Assembly (NCBI GenBank): GCA_930367215.1
Contig: OV884056.1
Span: 86,253,285-86,317,284, forward strand
Length of the DNA stretch: 64,000 nucleotides
DNA from: Pollenia angustigena
Lineage: Eukaryota > Arthropoda > Insecta > Diptera > Polleniidae
Direction: 5' to 3'
In this document: piece by piece, positions 41,061-51,662 of the stretch
Numbering within the stretch: the first letter of the stretch is position 1
How the letters are laid out: the number at the start of each line of letters is the position of its first letter
The notes under the pieces: model-generated
Seen by the model: only the letters and a program-made list of their open reading frames with translations
Database searches by the model: none
Told to the model about the DNA's origin: nothing
Position numbers and translations under genes: made by a program

Positions 41061-42635
41061 AACCAAATGTTTTTTTTTTCTTTTTTAATTATCCTTTAAA
41101 AAAAATACCAGAGTTGTAGTTCCAAGCAAGTTGAAAATAAAAAGTTTTCGATTTTCCTAATAGGCCCTCACTCTCTTTAAAAGGTTAACAAGTAAAAAAA
41201 AAAAAAAAAAAAAATGGTAAATGTATGAGTTTTATAAAATTTTGGCCAGTACTTTAGCTCTTCTGGCACTACTTCAGTTGCTTGATTTTCTCGTTACGTG
41301 TATGCCTCTGCCTATGGTTTTGTTGATTCTCTTGTAATGATGTGATAGAAGTGGTGCTTGTTCACAAAAAATGCTTTCTTAGCCGGGTTTTATACTTGAA
41401 GTTCTTTTATTTTAATATTTTTTAGTATTTTTCTTAAGTGTTTGCTGTATATTTCGTTGTTCATACTAACGACACCGGGCAAATGAGTAAAGTATAGAAA
41501 TATTGCTACATCTTTTCGGGGTTTTTTTTTGGCACTGGGATTCTTTGTGTGTTCATATGACGTCTGTCTTTTCTTAACTCTGTCTTGTTGTGGTTTGAGT
41601 TTAAACCTCAATAACCAACCAGCACAAAATATAAATTTCTTGACTTTATATTTTATTTATTTAGAGTTTTTGGCGCGCAAAAGATTATATTTTTAGTTGT
41701 TGTTTTATTTCTGTTGGACATTATTTAACCCCCATGTTCTTCCTCATCTTATTTTATTGTGGTGTTGTTGTTTTTGTTGTTGTGTATGGCTTTTAATGCG
41801 GTTATTTGTCTTCGTATTTTGATAAATTTTTATATCATACTTAAAAGATGGATGGATGGTTTGATAGATAGTCGATTGTGAGTTAAAGATAGAAAGACTT
41901 TTTATTGTTTGTTTGTTTGTGTGTTAGTTGATTTGGCTTTTGATTTGGTTTGTTATTAATGGAATTAATGAATAAAATGCCTTCTTTCAGAGAAAAGTTT
42001 TTTTTTGATAATTTAACTTTTATTTCTTTCAAAAATTTTTAAGTTCAAATTCATTTATTCGTTAAATTGACGTTAAAATTTTAATTGATTAAAGAAATTT
42101 CTTAAAGAGAAAGAGTTAAAACTTTCAATCAGCATGGTAAAGGTTTAAAAAAACTTAAAATAACAACATTAACAGCAGATTTTATTAGGAAGAAAAAGCC
42201 GTTATAATGTTAAAATTTACAGTTTGCTTTTAGTAAATAAAAGGAATTTTATTAGTAAAGTAAAAAGTTTATGAAATTTATTTGTTCATTTATTAAAAAC
42301 AAAAAAACCTATTTTTACTTTTTTACACCCTTCACCACAGGTCATTCGGTATGTAATATTATAATATTGATCTCAGACCCTAAAAAGTATTTATTTCCTT
42401 ATATATGTATGTATGTATATTCGGGGTCCTTATGAGTAGCAGAGTTGATTAAAAGTTGTCTGCCTGTCCGTGGGTATGTTGAAATTGGTTTTCCGAAGAT
42501 ACCAGCAATTATATAAATTTTAATGCAAATTTTTATTTCTCTCTCCGTAAAACTTAAGACTGACGTGTGTGAACCGGCACTTATTAAAAATTTGACAGGA
42601 GACAGATGCTTGTTGACAAGAGCTCCAGCTTTTGA
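41061..42635. other. Spacer with simple repeats and a dispersed-repeat tail
   Basis: A poly-A run lies at 41197-41213 and GTTGTT-rich and GATGGATGG-rich tracts at 41700-41950. At about 42325-42425, ACACCCTTCACCACAGGTCA and ATATGTATGTATGTATATTC are the inverted counterpart of the repeat tail at 46440-46560. No gene was seen. Confidence 0.45.
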
Positions 42636-43442
42636 AGGCTCAGTTAGGCGAACGTTGCTGTACCGTATACATATGTACTGTATCAATCAGCTGTTCGCTT
42701 TTTGTTTTATGAAAAGCAATACAAAAGCTTACCGAAATTTAATGTACCGTAGGTGCAACTAGGGTTGCCATACGTACTGTTTTAAGCAGTACATGTACTG
42801 ATTTTTTGCAATTGTACTGTTTTATGCACAACTCCTAAAACAGTACGCAAATGTACTGTTTTTTAACCCCTTTGTACTGTTTTATGTACTGTTTTTTTTT
42901 TTGCTCAGTCTATATTTAACAGAACTGGCTTACAAAAAATTATGTTGTGTTTAAAAAAAAAGTTCTAAAATAATAAGAGTTTTTACGCTGTGGTCATTGT
43001 TTTCTCATAAATACACAGTAGAAATCTAAATTATAATGGGTGGCTCGTAGCAGTGGTATATTTTAGTGTTGTTATGATTTTATGGCTACCTCTTCCAATA
43101 GTCTTTCCCTTTCCACACCTGAGGAAGACAAAAATAAAATCTAAATTTTTTTAAGTACTAAAAAATACTTATTCCAAAACAGTTATCGGTAATTTTTAGA
43201 ACTTTTTTAATTTTCGGCCATGTTCTGGAAATCGAAATCACGTAAAATTGAAAACAAACAAATTTGGAAAATTATCCGTTTCTTTACCTAAACTACTGAA
43301 ATAAGAAAAAGATAAGTAAATTTTTACAAAAATTTTTTTGAAAATATTCATCGTTTTCAATTGCACTTGATTTGAAATATTTTCAGATTTTGTGAAATAA
43401 AAATAAACCAAACTATTTTTTTTGGATTTTATAGATTAATGG

Positions 43443-43777
43443 CCAATTTCACCAAGTTCAGGGGGCAAATTATGGCAGTCGTGATCGAATACTTTTTCGA
43501 TTCGAAAGCAATTTTATTTCTAATTCTCTCTGTCTATACTGAACGGATCGAAATTATTTTTTTAGTATTGTAAAGCATTTATTTTAGTTTTCACAACACT
43601 GAACAAATAATAACGATTCGTTCAGATCAACTGAAATAACATTGCCTTCGAATCTAAAAAGTATTCGATAACGACTGCCATAATTTGCCCCCAGGTTTAA
43701 TTAACTTTCATTATAAAAGTCAAAAAACCTATTGTTTTAGTAATAGTTAATTATAGCTGAACTTGGTAAAATTAGCC
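43443..43777. mobile_element. Hairpin MITE, CAATTTCACCAAGTTCAG family, copy opened by another MITE
   Basis: The left end CCAATTTCACCAAGTTCA and the right end TGAACTTGGTAAAATTAG pair. The interior after the insertion reads TTAATTAACT...AGTTAATTATAGC. The uninterrupted paralogue at 44176-44289 lies in the same hAT element. Confidence 0.75.
43461..43692. mobile_element. Hairpin MITE, GGGGGCAAATTATGGCAGTC family, copy 2
   Basis: Ends GGGGGCAAATTATGGCAGTC and GACTGCCATAATTTGCCCCC are perfect. It is the same family as 6227-6459, including GAACGGATCGAAATTA in the interior. It is the innermost of four nested elements (Harbinger-like, hAT, CAATTTCACC MITE, this one). Confidence 0.85.
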
Positions 43778-44175
43778 GTAAATAATTTAAAAATTATTTA
43801 AAATTGGAAAATTAAATTAGGAAACAAAGATTTTGTCAAATTCTATATGATTTGTGCAACTATGTGTGTAGTGAAAATTGCTTTAAATACGAATATGTTT
43901 AAAGAAAATCGTACTTACAAAATCAATGAGTTGATTGTTTTGAGCTAAGTAAGGCTTTTCTCCTTTCTTATATGGCTTACAGCAATGTTATGGTTTTCCT
44001 GGCCAAATGCTTCGTTTGTGGTGTTTGCTTTTTAAACGCAAATGGAGTAATTTCATATGTATATTTATGAAATGCCATAAACTGGAAATAATTCCTTTGA
44101 CGTTACACATTTTAAGTGTATTTCTTTCTTTATATAATTGTTGTTGCATATTCAATCAAAAGTTTAAAATATTTA

Positions 44176-44289
44176 CCCCAATTTCACCAAGTTCAGTTAA
44201 AACTAACTATTACTTTAACTTCCAGCTTACAATATGTTTTGACAGCTTGAACTGATAGTTTATTATAGCTGAACTTGGTGAAATTGGGG
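44176..44289. mobile_element. Hairpin MITE, CAATTTCACCAAGTTCAG family, intact copy
   Basis: CCCCAATTTCACCAAGTTCA and TGAACTTGGTGAAATTGGGG are perfect inverse ends of a 114-bp hairpin. It provides the empty-site reference for 43443-43777. Confidence 0.85.
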
Positions 44290-44609
44290 GTTACTTATTA
44301 AAGCAAATGGTAATGTTGTCGTCAAAAAAAATGTACTGTTTTTTTCTTGATTGTACTGTTTTTATGTATTCAATGTACTGTTTTTACGAATTTAAAATCT
44401 GGCTACCCTACGTGCAACGTACCATTCTGTATAAAATAGAATATCATACCGTTTACGTGAAATTTGTAAAACAGTGATGGGCGGCTTGTATCTTACATTG
44501 AAAGCGGGTATTTTTGCTCTTTTTTTTTGGTCCTTTTTTCAGTAAAGCTATGAAATTGGGACAAAACAAGTTACAATACAACATATTTCCATATAAACAA
44601 ATATCCATA

Positions 44610-45192
44610 TCGCACCTGTTCATCAAAAGTAACACAACTCAAAATTTACAAGTTTTCAGTAGAGGCAAAAAACTAATTCCGCCAATATGATGGAATTATT
44701 GTTATAAACAAATATAATGTTATAAAGGAAACTCACTAATATTTCAATAAAATCACAAAATTTATTTCTCTTCTTCCTTTTTCCGAAATTATTACGGATT
44801 TTTGATTTAATACAGTTTTCATGAAATTTTTTGATCTACATGTCAATATTATTTCAAGTTATGCTTATCACAACCCAAAATCAACAGCTATTGATAAACA
44901 GATTTTTAACATGAAAACAATCACAACTCGAATTAATACAGTTTCGCTGATTCATTTGAGCACCATAACCCTTGAACACTTCAACGCAACTAAAATTACA
45001 ACTCTTTAATTGAATCAAAACAAACAATATGAGTTCGCAAAGAAAGACATAAAGGCATTTCTCTCATGAAATATTACAAATAGAATACCAAAAATTTTAC
45101 AGTCGTTAGATATGGTAATCATACACTGTTTCCTTCAAAAAAGTGGAAAATAGAATTTTTTGAGTTGTGTTACTTTTGATGAACAGGTGCGA
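44610..45192. mobile_element. TA-flanked MITE with perfect 35-bp TIRs (583 bp)
   Basis: The ends start TCGCACCTGTTCATCAAAAG and continue GTAACACAACTCAAAA, identical on both sides for 35 bases. TA lies outside (44608-44609 and 45193-45194). The uninterrupted paralogue near 19418 reads CATATG with a single TA at this point. The 62-codon frame inside (44821-45009) has no motif. The exact TIRs suggest a fairly recent insertion of Tc1/mariner type. Confidence 0.88.
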
Positions 45193-45604
45193 TATGATTA
45201 GATGTACAAAATAAACAAATGCATATACACATACATACAATGGAAATGTGAATCATATAAAAGGCTTTAAAAGGTATCAAAACCTTGTTTGGTGTATGCA
45301 TATTTAAAAAATATCTATGCTAAAAATATATACACCAAAACCCCGGTTTGCGTCGTTTTCGAAGTTGCGTCTTTTTAAAATTTCTGCAATTTATAGATTA
45401 AAAGAAAAGAAGAGAGTTTAATTTTTAATTGTGTTTTTTTTCCATAACTTTTATGTGATTTAATAGTTCAGCAGTTGGCTGACTTTTACTAGTCAGTTTT
45501 AAGTACCACTTGCATTAATGTTTGTTTTTGTTATTTTAGTCCACCAAAACTAAAGCACAAGTGCATGCAGTTTTAGTGCTTTTATACATGTACATATGTA
45601 CTAG

Positions 45605-46560
45605 TGATGTTACGAATATCCGATTTTAATATTCGCGAAACCGAATGCGAATACGAATATCTGCGCAATATTCGCCAAATACGAATATGAATATCCAGTT
45701 TAAAATTTAGCGCCACACGATATTTCAAATTTGATTGAAAAATCTCTCATTCTTGATTAATTATGGTTTTAGGCGACTAAACTGTTTTCCGGTAGTAGGG
45801 TTTATATGGGGCCTAGGGTAAATTATGGACCGATCATCACGAAATTTCACAGCGTCATTTCTAGTCCTTTAAAACTGTGACGTACCAATTTCTGTTATGA
45901 TAGCATTATTAATTACGGTTTTAGGTGCACTAAACTGTTTTCCGGGAGAAGGGGTTTCTATGGGGCCTAGGGTAAATTATGTACCGATCTTCACGAAATT
46001 TTACAGTATCATTTATAGTCCTATAAAATTGTGACGAGCCAAAATTTGTTATGATTGCATTATTTTTTACGGTTTTAGGCGTACTAAACTGTTTTCCGGT
46101 AGTATGGTTTATATGGGGCCTAAGGTAAATTATGGACCGATCGTCACGAAATTTCACAGCGTGATTCCCAGTCAAATAAAACAAATTTTTGCAAAATCTT
46201 ATCTCATTCCGTGCCTTGTTCCAGCATTTATGTTATTTTTTGTAACAAAATTATCAATTTTTTTAGGTGGTGGTTCCACATTTTGATTCATAGCTCTGGT
46301 CCTACTGAACCGATTTTGCTGAATTTCAATCCCAAACTGCTTAGGATGTTCATTTCTTTTGAGTTGTTCGAAAGTGAGCGTGTTTTCAACCGACGAACAG
46401 ACGGACAGACAGACGGACATGGCTAAATCGACTTAGAATTACTCAAGGACCCAGAATATATATACTTTATGGGGTCTGAGATGAATAATAAAAAAGTGTC
46501 ACACGGAATGACAAACTTAATATACCCTCTTCACAACTAATTGTGGTGGAGGTTATAAAA
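45605..46560 (+). repeat. Dispersed repeat with three ~150-bp modules and a GGACAGACAGACGGACATGG tail
   Basis: From 45757, three diverged modules of about 150 bp begin near 45757, 45908 and 46063. Each carries GGTTTTAGGCG-like sequence, CTAAACTGTTTTCCGG and GGGTAAATTATGGACCGATC. A tail follows (46390-46560) with ACAGACGGACATGGCTAAAT, ATATATATACTTTATGGGGT and ATATACCCTCTTCACAA. Tails like this are common in higher-fly repeats; the class is unclear. The start (45605-45700) has GAATATTCG-rich sequence that may be a separate element end. Confidence 0.6.
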
Positions 46561-46866
46561 AGAACCCAACAAGTGTTAAAGGATCGTAGCCTATACTTTT
46601 TTTTTTTTAATTATTGTTTTAGGGTAAAACAAAAGCACTCTTCAAAACAAAGATATTTCAAAGATAAAAATAAAACAAAGAATCATGTTGTTAAAAAAAA
46701 ACACAATAGTGGAGTTCAGTGAAAAAGCAAATTATTGTAGCTCTTTTGTTTGATCCAAAAACAAAATTCAAATACCTAACGGCTGGTTAAATTTTACGGG
46801 CCGATGTTGAATGTGAACCACACCTAAACGTCAAGTTTTTTTCTGCATTTCATTTGGCATTTCATA

Positions 46867-48682
46867 TTCAGTGACGAGGCACACTTTTACCTCAGTGGAT
46901 TTGTCAATAAGCAGAATTGCCGCATTTGGGCGAATGGTAATCCAAGAGTGATTGTCGAAAAACCAATGCACCCACAAAGAGTGACTGTTTGGTGCCGTTT
47001 ATGGTCTGGCGGCATCATCGGGCCATTTTTTTTTTCCAAAATGTGGCCGGTCAGGCAGTTACTGTGAATGGTGTTCGCTATCGTGAGTTGATAACGAACT
47101 TTTTATGGACCCAAATGGAAAATGTGGATGTGGACGATATGTTCACAACGAAAAAATGACTATTTTGCGGGACAAATTCAATGGCCGTGTTATCTCACGT
47201 GGTGGCGATCAGAGAAAGCCAATGGGTATAAAAAAAATTAAAGTACTCTAGCACATATCGACAATTTTCAATACCTGTGCGTACTCGTATCTGTTTATTC
47301 TCATACTTGTGTATATCCATACGCATTTGATTTCATTCATGTATGTTATCATACTTATTGTGTTTCTTGCTCGCACATATTCAGACACACCCATGGTTAT
47401 AGCATTGACTTCAAACATTTTTTTTTTGTTAAAATTTTTCATAAATGTTGCCAGAATTTTTTTTCCAAATTGCTGAATCACAAATAAATACGTTTTTTCA
47501 AAATCGTTTGAGTACAATTCAACAAAATTTTATTGAAAAACGATTGTTGACTTTAAAAAAATTTCTGTGATATAAAGATTTGCGTTCTTATTTAAGAAAA
47601 TCTAAAAAAATGACTAAATGGATGCAAATTAAAATACGTCGTGTTATTTTAATCGTTCTTAATAAAAACAGAAAAAGTTACCGTAATCAAAAAAAAAAAA
47701 AAAAAATCGAATATTAATATTGGCAGTTAAGAAATGAGATATCACAGGTAAATACATTCATTTATATTATGAGTTTGAGTAGTTTATCTGTTGTCAGTTG
47801 CATTTTTAAGACGTTAAAAAATGATTTAAAATTTAATTGCTGAAGTCAATCGATTGCTGAAGACTTCGACATCATGCTATGGTGGAAAAACAACTCCACA
47901 AGGTATCCACGGTTGTCTTAATAAGAATCAAGAATTTTATGAAATTTCCTGCCTGCAGCGCAGCTTTAGATTAAGATTTCTCTTTAGCTGGAAACATAAA
48001 AAAAGAAACAGAAAAGATCCCAAAATAGTTGATAGCCTCCTTTTTTAATTATTTTTATAAAAAACCTCTTTCGTAAAATAGATTATAATTTATTATAGCT
48101 TTAGAATCATTATTTTAATTTGATAGCAAATATTTATGTTTTAATATAACTTTAACATAAATTTTTAGGTCGTGGCAACACTGCTTGCTTTAAAATAACC
48201 ATACAAAATGTTAAAGTTACTTGTCGATACTTACGATACATGCCTTTACTCATACGCATTCAAAGGATTACCCATAAGCATGCGTGTTTGTTCATACTCA
48301 TACCGGTCGATATACAAACTTATTCATGCTCATACTTATTGGTAGTCATACCTGCCTGTACTCGTGCTCGGTGGCGTATGAATAGGTTATAAGTATTAAA
48401 AATATAACTTTTTGGCTTTCTCTGGTGGCGATGTCAATTAGCCACCAAGTTTATGTGATTAGACACCGTTGGACTTCTTTCTTTTGGGGTTATTTGAAAG
48501 AAAAGGTATACATCGATAAGCCAGCAAGAATTCAAGAGCTAAAAGATGAGATAATTCCGCACTATAACGCCATAGAATCTCAATTATGCCTTAGCGTCAT
48601 CGAAAATTTAGACCATCGGATGGAGGTGTGCCGACGAGATTGGGGCGGTCATTTGGCCGCTATTTTGTTCCATACACAATTG
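46867..48682 (+). pseudogene. mariner transposase pseudogene interrupted by an insertion
   Basis: The first catalytic Asp is in FSDEAHFYLSGFVNKQ (codon 46873-46875), followed by QRVTVWCRLWSGGI. The segment with the second Asp (WFQQDGA in relatives) is deleted after MENVDVDDM. LRDKFNGRVISRGGD then leads to the insertion at 47210. After it, the frame continues VN-stop-PPSLCD-stop-TPLDFF (third Asp at 48472-48474), with two Trp-to-stop changes and a one-base insertion at FLWG. The C terminus ENLDHRMEVCRRDWGGHLA follows. Without the insertion and one target copy, the reading runs straight across the junction. Confidence 0.88.
47210..48424. mobile_element. hAT-type element inside mariner, perfect 8-bp duplication (1215 bp)
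   Basis: Perfect 13-base TIRs CAGAGAAAGCCAA and TTGGCTTTCTCTG are flanked by GTGGCGAT (47202-47209 and 48425-48432). TCATAC-type motifs (TCATACTTATTG, CTCATACGCAT and variants) occur several times in the first 120 bases and many times in the last 200, a subterminal binding-site array. No transposase is visible; the 64-codon frame at 47854-48048 has no motif. The duplication lies in mariner coding sequence, so the empty site is known. Confidence 0.9.
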
Positions 48683-48870
48683 AACCATACCAATATTATC
48701 ATAATGAAAATAAATAACAATAATTTCCTAAATAATTTGTGTTTTATTCAAAATCAACATCGGCCTTTAAAATTTAACCACCCCTTATAAAACTTCAGTT
48801 AAATTTCATAAAAGAGCTACGATAATTTGCATTCGCTCTTTCGCAAGACTATTTGCACCAAACACCGAAC

Positions 48871-49573
48871 TCTGCTATTGTATTAAAAGTAATGGCAGTA
48901 TGTTTAGTTATTTTATAATTTCTGCTACAAGTGGAAGTTGTACAAGATTATATTGTTTTTCAGTTCTTGTTCTGTTTTACTTTGTAAGCAGTTGTTGCAA
49001 AAATTTAAAAAGATTCAACAAATGTTCCCGAACAGAAAACATGAATGAATGAATGTTGTACCCCACATGATCCCTTGCGTGTATTGTCCTTCTTTTTTTT
49101 TTGTAATTCCGTTTTCCCGTTTCCTTTTCTTTATTCAGCTACACAAAATTACCACAAAATACTTTGACTTCCACCTTTAAGGCAGCTAAATGAGTAAGAA
49201 GAAAGTTGTAAAACTAAGGAAAATAAATATAGTACCTTTAAAGTAAAATACATAATTATGTATGTATTGTTTTCAGCTTTTTACAAAGTATTGGCAAATT
49301 TAAAGCAAAATATATTTACAGACATCATGGCATCGTTAACATTTTTTTTCACCTCTTTGTGGTGATATTTTCTATTATCTTATCTTTTGTTGTTTGCGAT
49401 TAATTTTTTTTATTTATTTTGCAATATCTTTGTTTTTAAAACTGAAACCCTTTTTTGAGGATCAATAATATATTTTTAATACAGTGTTTGACAAATGATG
49501 TTCAAATAAAAATGTGTCAAGTTTTGATAAAGATGCCAAAGAATTTTACAAGGTACCACATACATATAAGTAT
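48871..49573. other. AT-rich spacer, nothing assigned
   Basis: No gene or paired termini were found. Bases 49566-49573 (ATAAGTAT) are the left target duplication of the next element. Confidence 0.45.
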
Positions 49574-50170
49574 GTACCCAGCGGGAAAATGAGGAATTGA
49601 TTACATAAATAATTAAAAAATAATGCATTATTTTCGAAAGAATAATAATGCATTCATTGGAATCGAGAAGGTAATTTCATCAGACACAAAATTTAAGCAC
49701 TGATTTCCACGTATATTCCCACATTTGCAGAACAAGGAATGTATTGTTTCTGTTAGTAACAATTATTCGTGTTTTTGCTTTACATACATATTTCCTTAAT
49801 AAAAATCCGTTATTTTTTTGCTGCCTTTATGTCGCCTACTTATAATTTTTATTTTAGTCGCAGTTTGTGTTTGAAAGCGTACGGTCAAAGCACAAATTAT
49901 ATGTCTGTGGGTCAAAGTTATTTAAAGTAAACAGGTATTAAAAAATGTATTCCAAACGGCATTGGAGAAGACTTTTATTATAAGACTTTTCAATAATATA
50001 ATTTATTCCAAAGAATGAATTATTTAATTCATTCGCAGGATACATTAAAATAATTTATTACAATCCTAGGACATGGTCTGTGTTAAGAATAATGAATTCT
50101 GGAATCAAATATCATACAAGATATGTATTACTTTATCGATTCCTATTAATTCCGTTTTCGCGCTGGGTAC
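49574..50170. mobile_element. TIR element with GTACCCAGCG ends and 8-bp duplication (597 bp)
   Basis: The left end GTACCCAGCGGGAAAATGAG pairs with the right end, reversed GTACCCAGCGCGAAAACGGA. ATAAGTAT flanks both sides (49566-49573 and 50171-50178). The interior has GAATTGATT and AATTCATTC motifs near both ends and no credible frame. An 8-bp duplication fits hAT or P-type elements, but the termini are not typical of either, so the superfamily is open. Confidence 0.75.
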
Positions 50171-50178
50171 ATAAGTAT

Positions 50179-50962
50179 GTACTCACAATGCATCTAATTG
50201 TGATTTACATTGTATATTGTGTATATGTATGTATATGTACATAAACAGATTTTGTTTATGGAAGTTGTAGGTATTAAACAAAAAACAATTAATATCTTTT
50301 TACACATTATCTTAACCCACTTACAACTACAATTAATGTTGGGAGAATTCCAGCCAATTGTAGTGAAAAATGTGAATAAAGATAAACCCACTATTTATTG
50401 TTGGTATTTTGCAAATATGTAAGACTTTTTGAATGTTTGTAACTTTCATTCACTCTGCAGTTTTGTTATGGCTTTACTAAAATTTTTTGGGAGTTGTTTC
50501 CTGATAGGCTGGCCTAACCAACCAGTCAAATGCGCATAGAAACTAGCTTATCCTCAAACAATAAATTTCTTATTCAACATACCTATCGTGGATTTTTTTT
50601 TAAAAATATACACGTTTATATTTTAAAGAAAATTTTAAATAATCAAGCACAATATTTAGTATTGGAGGGATAGTTTGACAACAACGTTAGATTTTTGCAA
50701 TTTTTAAATTTTATGCAGTAAAATATTTTCCAAAATTCTGCCACCACGTCTTTTGAAAGTTTCACAAATCAGCAGGCAACCTGCCGTTTTACATTTTGTT
50801 GAGCGATATATCAGTTTGTGCCTTATTAACGGATCTTGCCCTTTATAATAACATAATTATAAGAAGAACTACCTACATACATACATATTCTGTTCCCCAG
50901 CAAAAATAAAGTGAGAAAATCAAAGGGAAAAGTGAACAAATTACAATAAAAAAACTATTTAC
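50179..50962. other. Spacer with a hairpin-family fragment
   Basis: At about 50505-50575, GGCCTAACCAACCAGTCAAA, ATGCGCATAGAAACTAGCTT and CAACAATAAATTTC-like sequence match one arm of the 3955-4336 hairpin family. The rest is AT-rich without recognised features. Confidence 0.5.
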
Positions 50963-51115
50963 GACAAGGGGAATTTTTTCCCGTGAACATTATTTCACGT
51001 TATTATTTGCCTTCGAATTACCTCAAAAGTAATTTTTCATTGAATTTTTTCATGATCGCAAATTTGTGAGAAGGGGAAAAATTATGAGGGAAAAATTATT
51101 CACGATAGGGGTGAA
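50963..51115. mobile_element. Hairpin element related to 331-458
   Basis: The right side, reversed, reads ATTATTCACCCCTATCGTGA and shares 19 bases exactly with the hairpin at 331-458. The left side has GGGGAATTTTTTCCCGTGAA, which pairs only imperfectly, so it is a rearranged family member. Confidence 0.55.
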
Positions 51116-51503
51116 TAATTAAAAATTGTGTAGGTATTCCCAAAAAATACTGGCATCATTGTCCGAAACCTATTTCTATTGGCAACGCTGCAAATACATC
51201 CGTATCAGGGATGGAAAATATGGTTTCGGATCTTGTACCACCTTCAATAACACGTAGTTTTTAGACTATAATGACACCAATTTTACATTTTCTTGTGCAT
51301 CTTTTGATAAATACCTATTTATTACAAAAAAAAAAAAAAAAAAAAATTTTTTTTGTTTTAATAATAGCCACCAATGTATTAAAGTATGTACATTTATACC
51401 ATAGTTTCCATCTGTGGTATGCATGAGTAAAAAGAAAAACAAACATAAATTTAATTTTTCAAAATTAAAATTCAAGAAATCTTTTGACAATAACATAAAC
51501 GAG
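51116..51503. other. Spacer with a poly-A/poly-T junction
   Basis: A run of about 20 A followed by 8 T lies at 51327-51354. No gene was recognised. Confidence 0.4.
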
Positions 51504-51628
51504 TGTCCCGGTAGACTAGCTGGTAGAGAGCTTGTCTATCAGCGCCGGGGTTGCGGGTTCGATTCCCGCCAGAGACTCTGGTTTCTTTCCTGCAGACAAG
51601 CGTAGAGCTTCGCGGGATTAGCGTAGGG

Positions 51629-51659
<31 letters not shown>
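51504..51659 (+). mobile_element. tRNA-headed SINE (copy d), youngest-looking copy
   Basis: The head TGTCCCGGTAGACTAGCTGG, an A-box-like TAGCTGGTAGAGAG and a perfect B box GGTTCGATTCC (51557-51567) are followed by the body CTTTCCTGCAGACAAGCGTA, GGGAATT and a poly-A tail of about 28. It shares its body with copy c at 38872-39016 and its head with copies a and b. The long pure poly-A tail suggests a recent insertion. A clear target duplication was not found. Confidence 0.88.

Positions 51660-51662
<3 letters not shown>

Larger units (their letters stand above)
42760..44410. mobile_element. hAT-type element with TGTACTGTTTT arrays (1651 bp)
   Basis: The left end TAGGGTTGCCA pairs with the right end, reversed TAGGGTAGCCA. 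The flanks are GGTGCAAC (42752-42759) and CGTGCAAC (44411-44418), 7 of 8 equal, and the Harbinger-like copy at 19.1 kb has a single GTTGCAAC there. TGTACTGTTTT and close variants occur about seven times in the first 150 bases and three times in the last 80, a dense binding-site array. No transposase frame remains. It hosts a MITE (43443-43777) that hosts another (43461-43692). Confidence 0.85.
42636..45330. mobile_element. PIF/Harbinger-like element, copy 2, opened by two insertions
   Basis: It starts AGGCTCAGTTAGGCGAACGT and follows the copy at 19109-19872 through GCTTACCGAAATTTAATGTA, resuming after the first insertion at 44411 (CGTGCAACGTACCATTCTGT) and after the second at 45193. The match to the 19.1-kb copy is lost at about 45330, so the right end is deleted. 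The intact copy acts as the empty site for both insertions. Confidence 0.8.
46779..48785 (+). mobile_element. mariner element, split by a hAT-type element
   Basis: Left end ACGGCTGGTTAAATTTTACG and right end, reversed AGGGGTGGTTAAATTTTAAA, pair for about 30 bases through GGCCGATGTTGA. TA lies outside (46777-46778 and 48786-48787). The transposase relic runs 46867-47209 and resumes at 48433 after a 1215-bp insertion plus its 8-bp duplication. Its own sequence is only about 784 bp, so it was internally deleted as well. Confidence 0.88.
46715..48870 (+). mobile_element. Outermost, unidentified element of a three-level nest
   Basis: Left of the mariner is GAAAAAGCAAATTATTGTAG with CTCTTTTGT, and right of it AAAAGAGCTACGATAATTT, GCATTCGCTCTTTCGCAAG and ACTATTTGCACC. 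The same two blocks, about 60 bp apart and uninterrupted by mariner, occur at 53895-54033. The element class and outer ends are not known. It may be the 3' part of the element that carries the frame at 53643. Confidence 0.5.
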
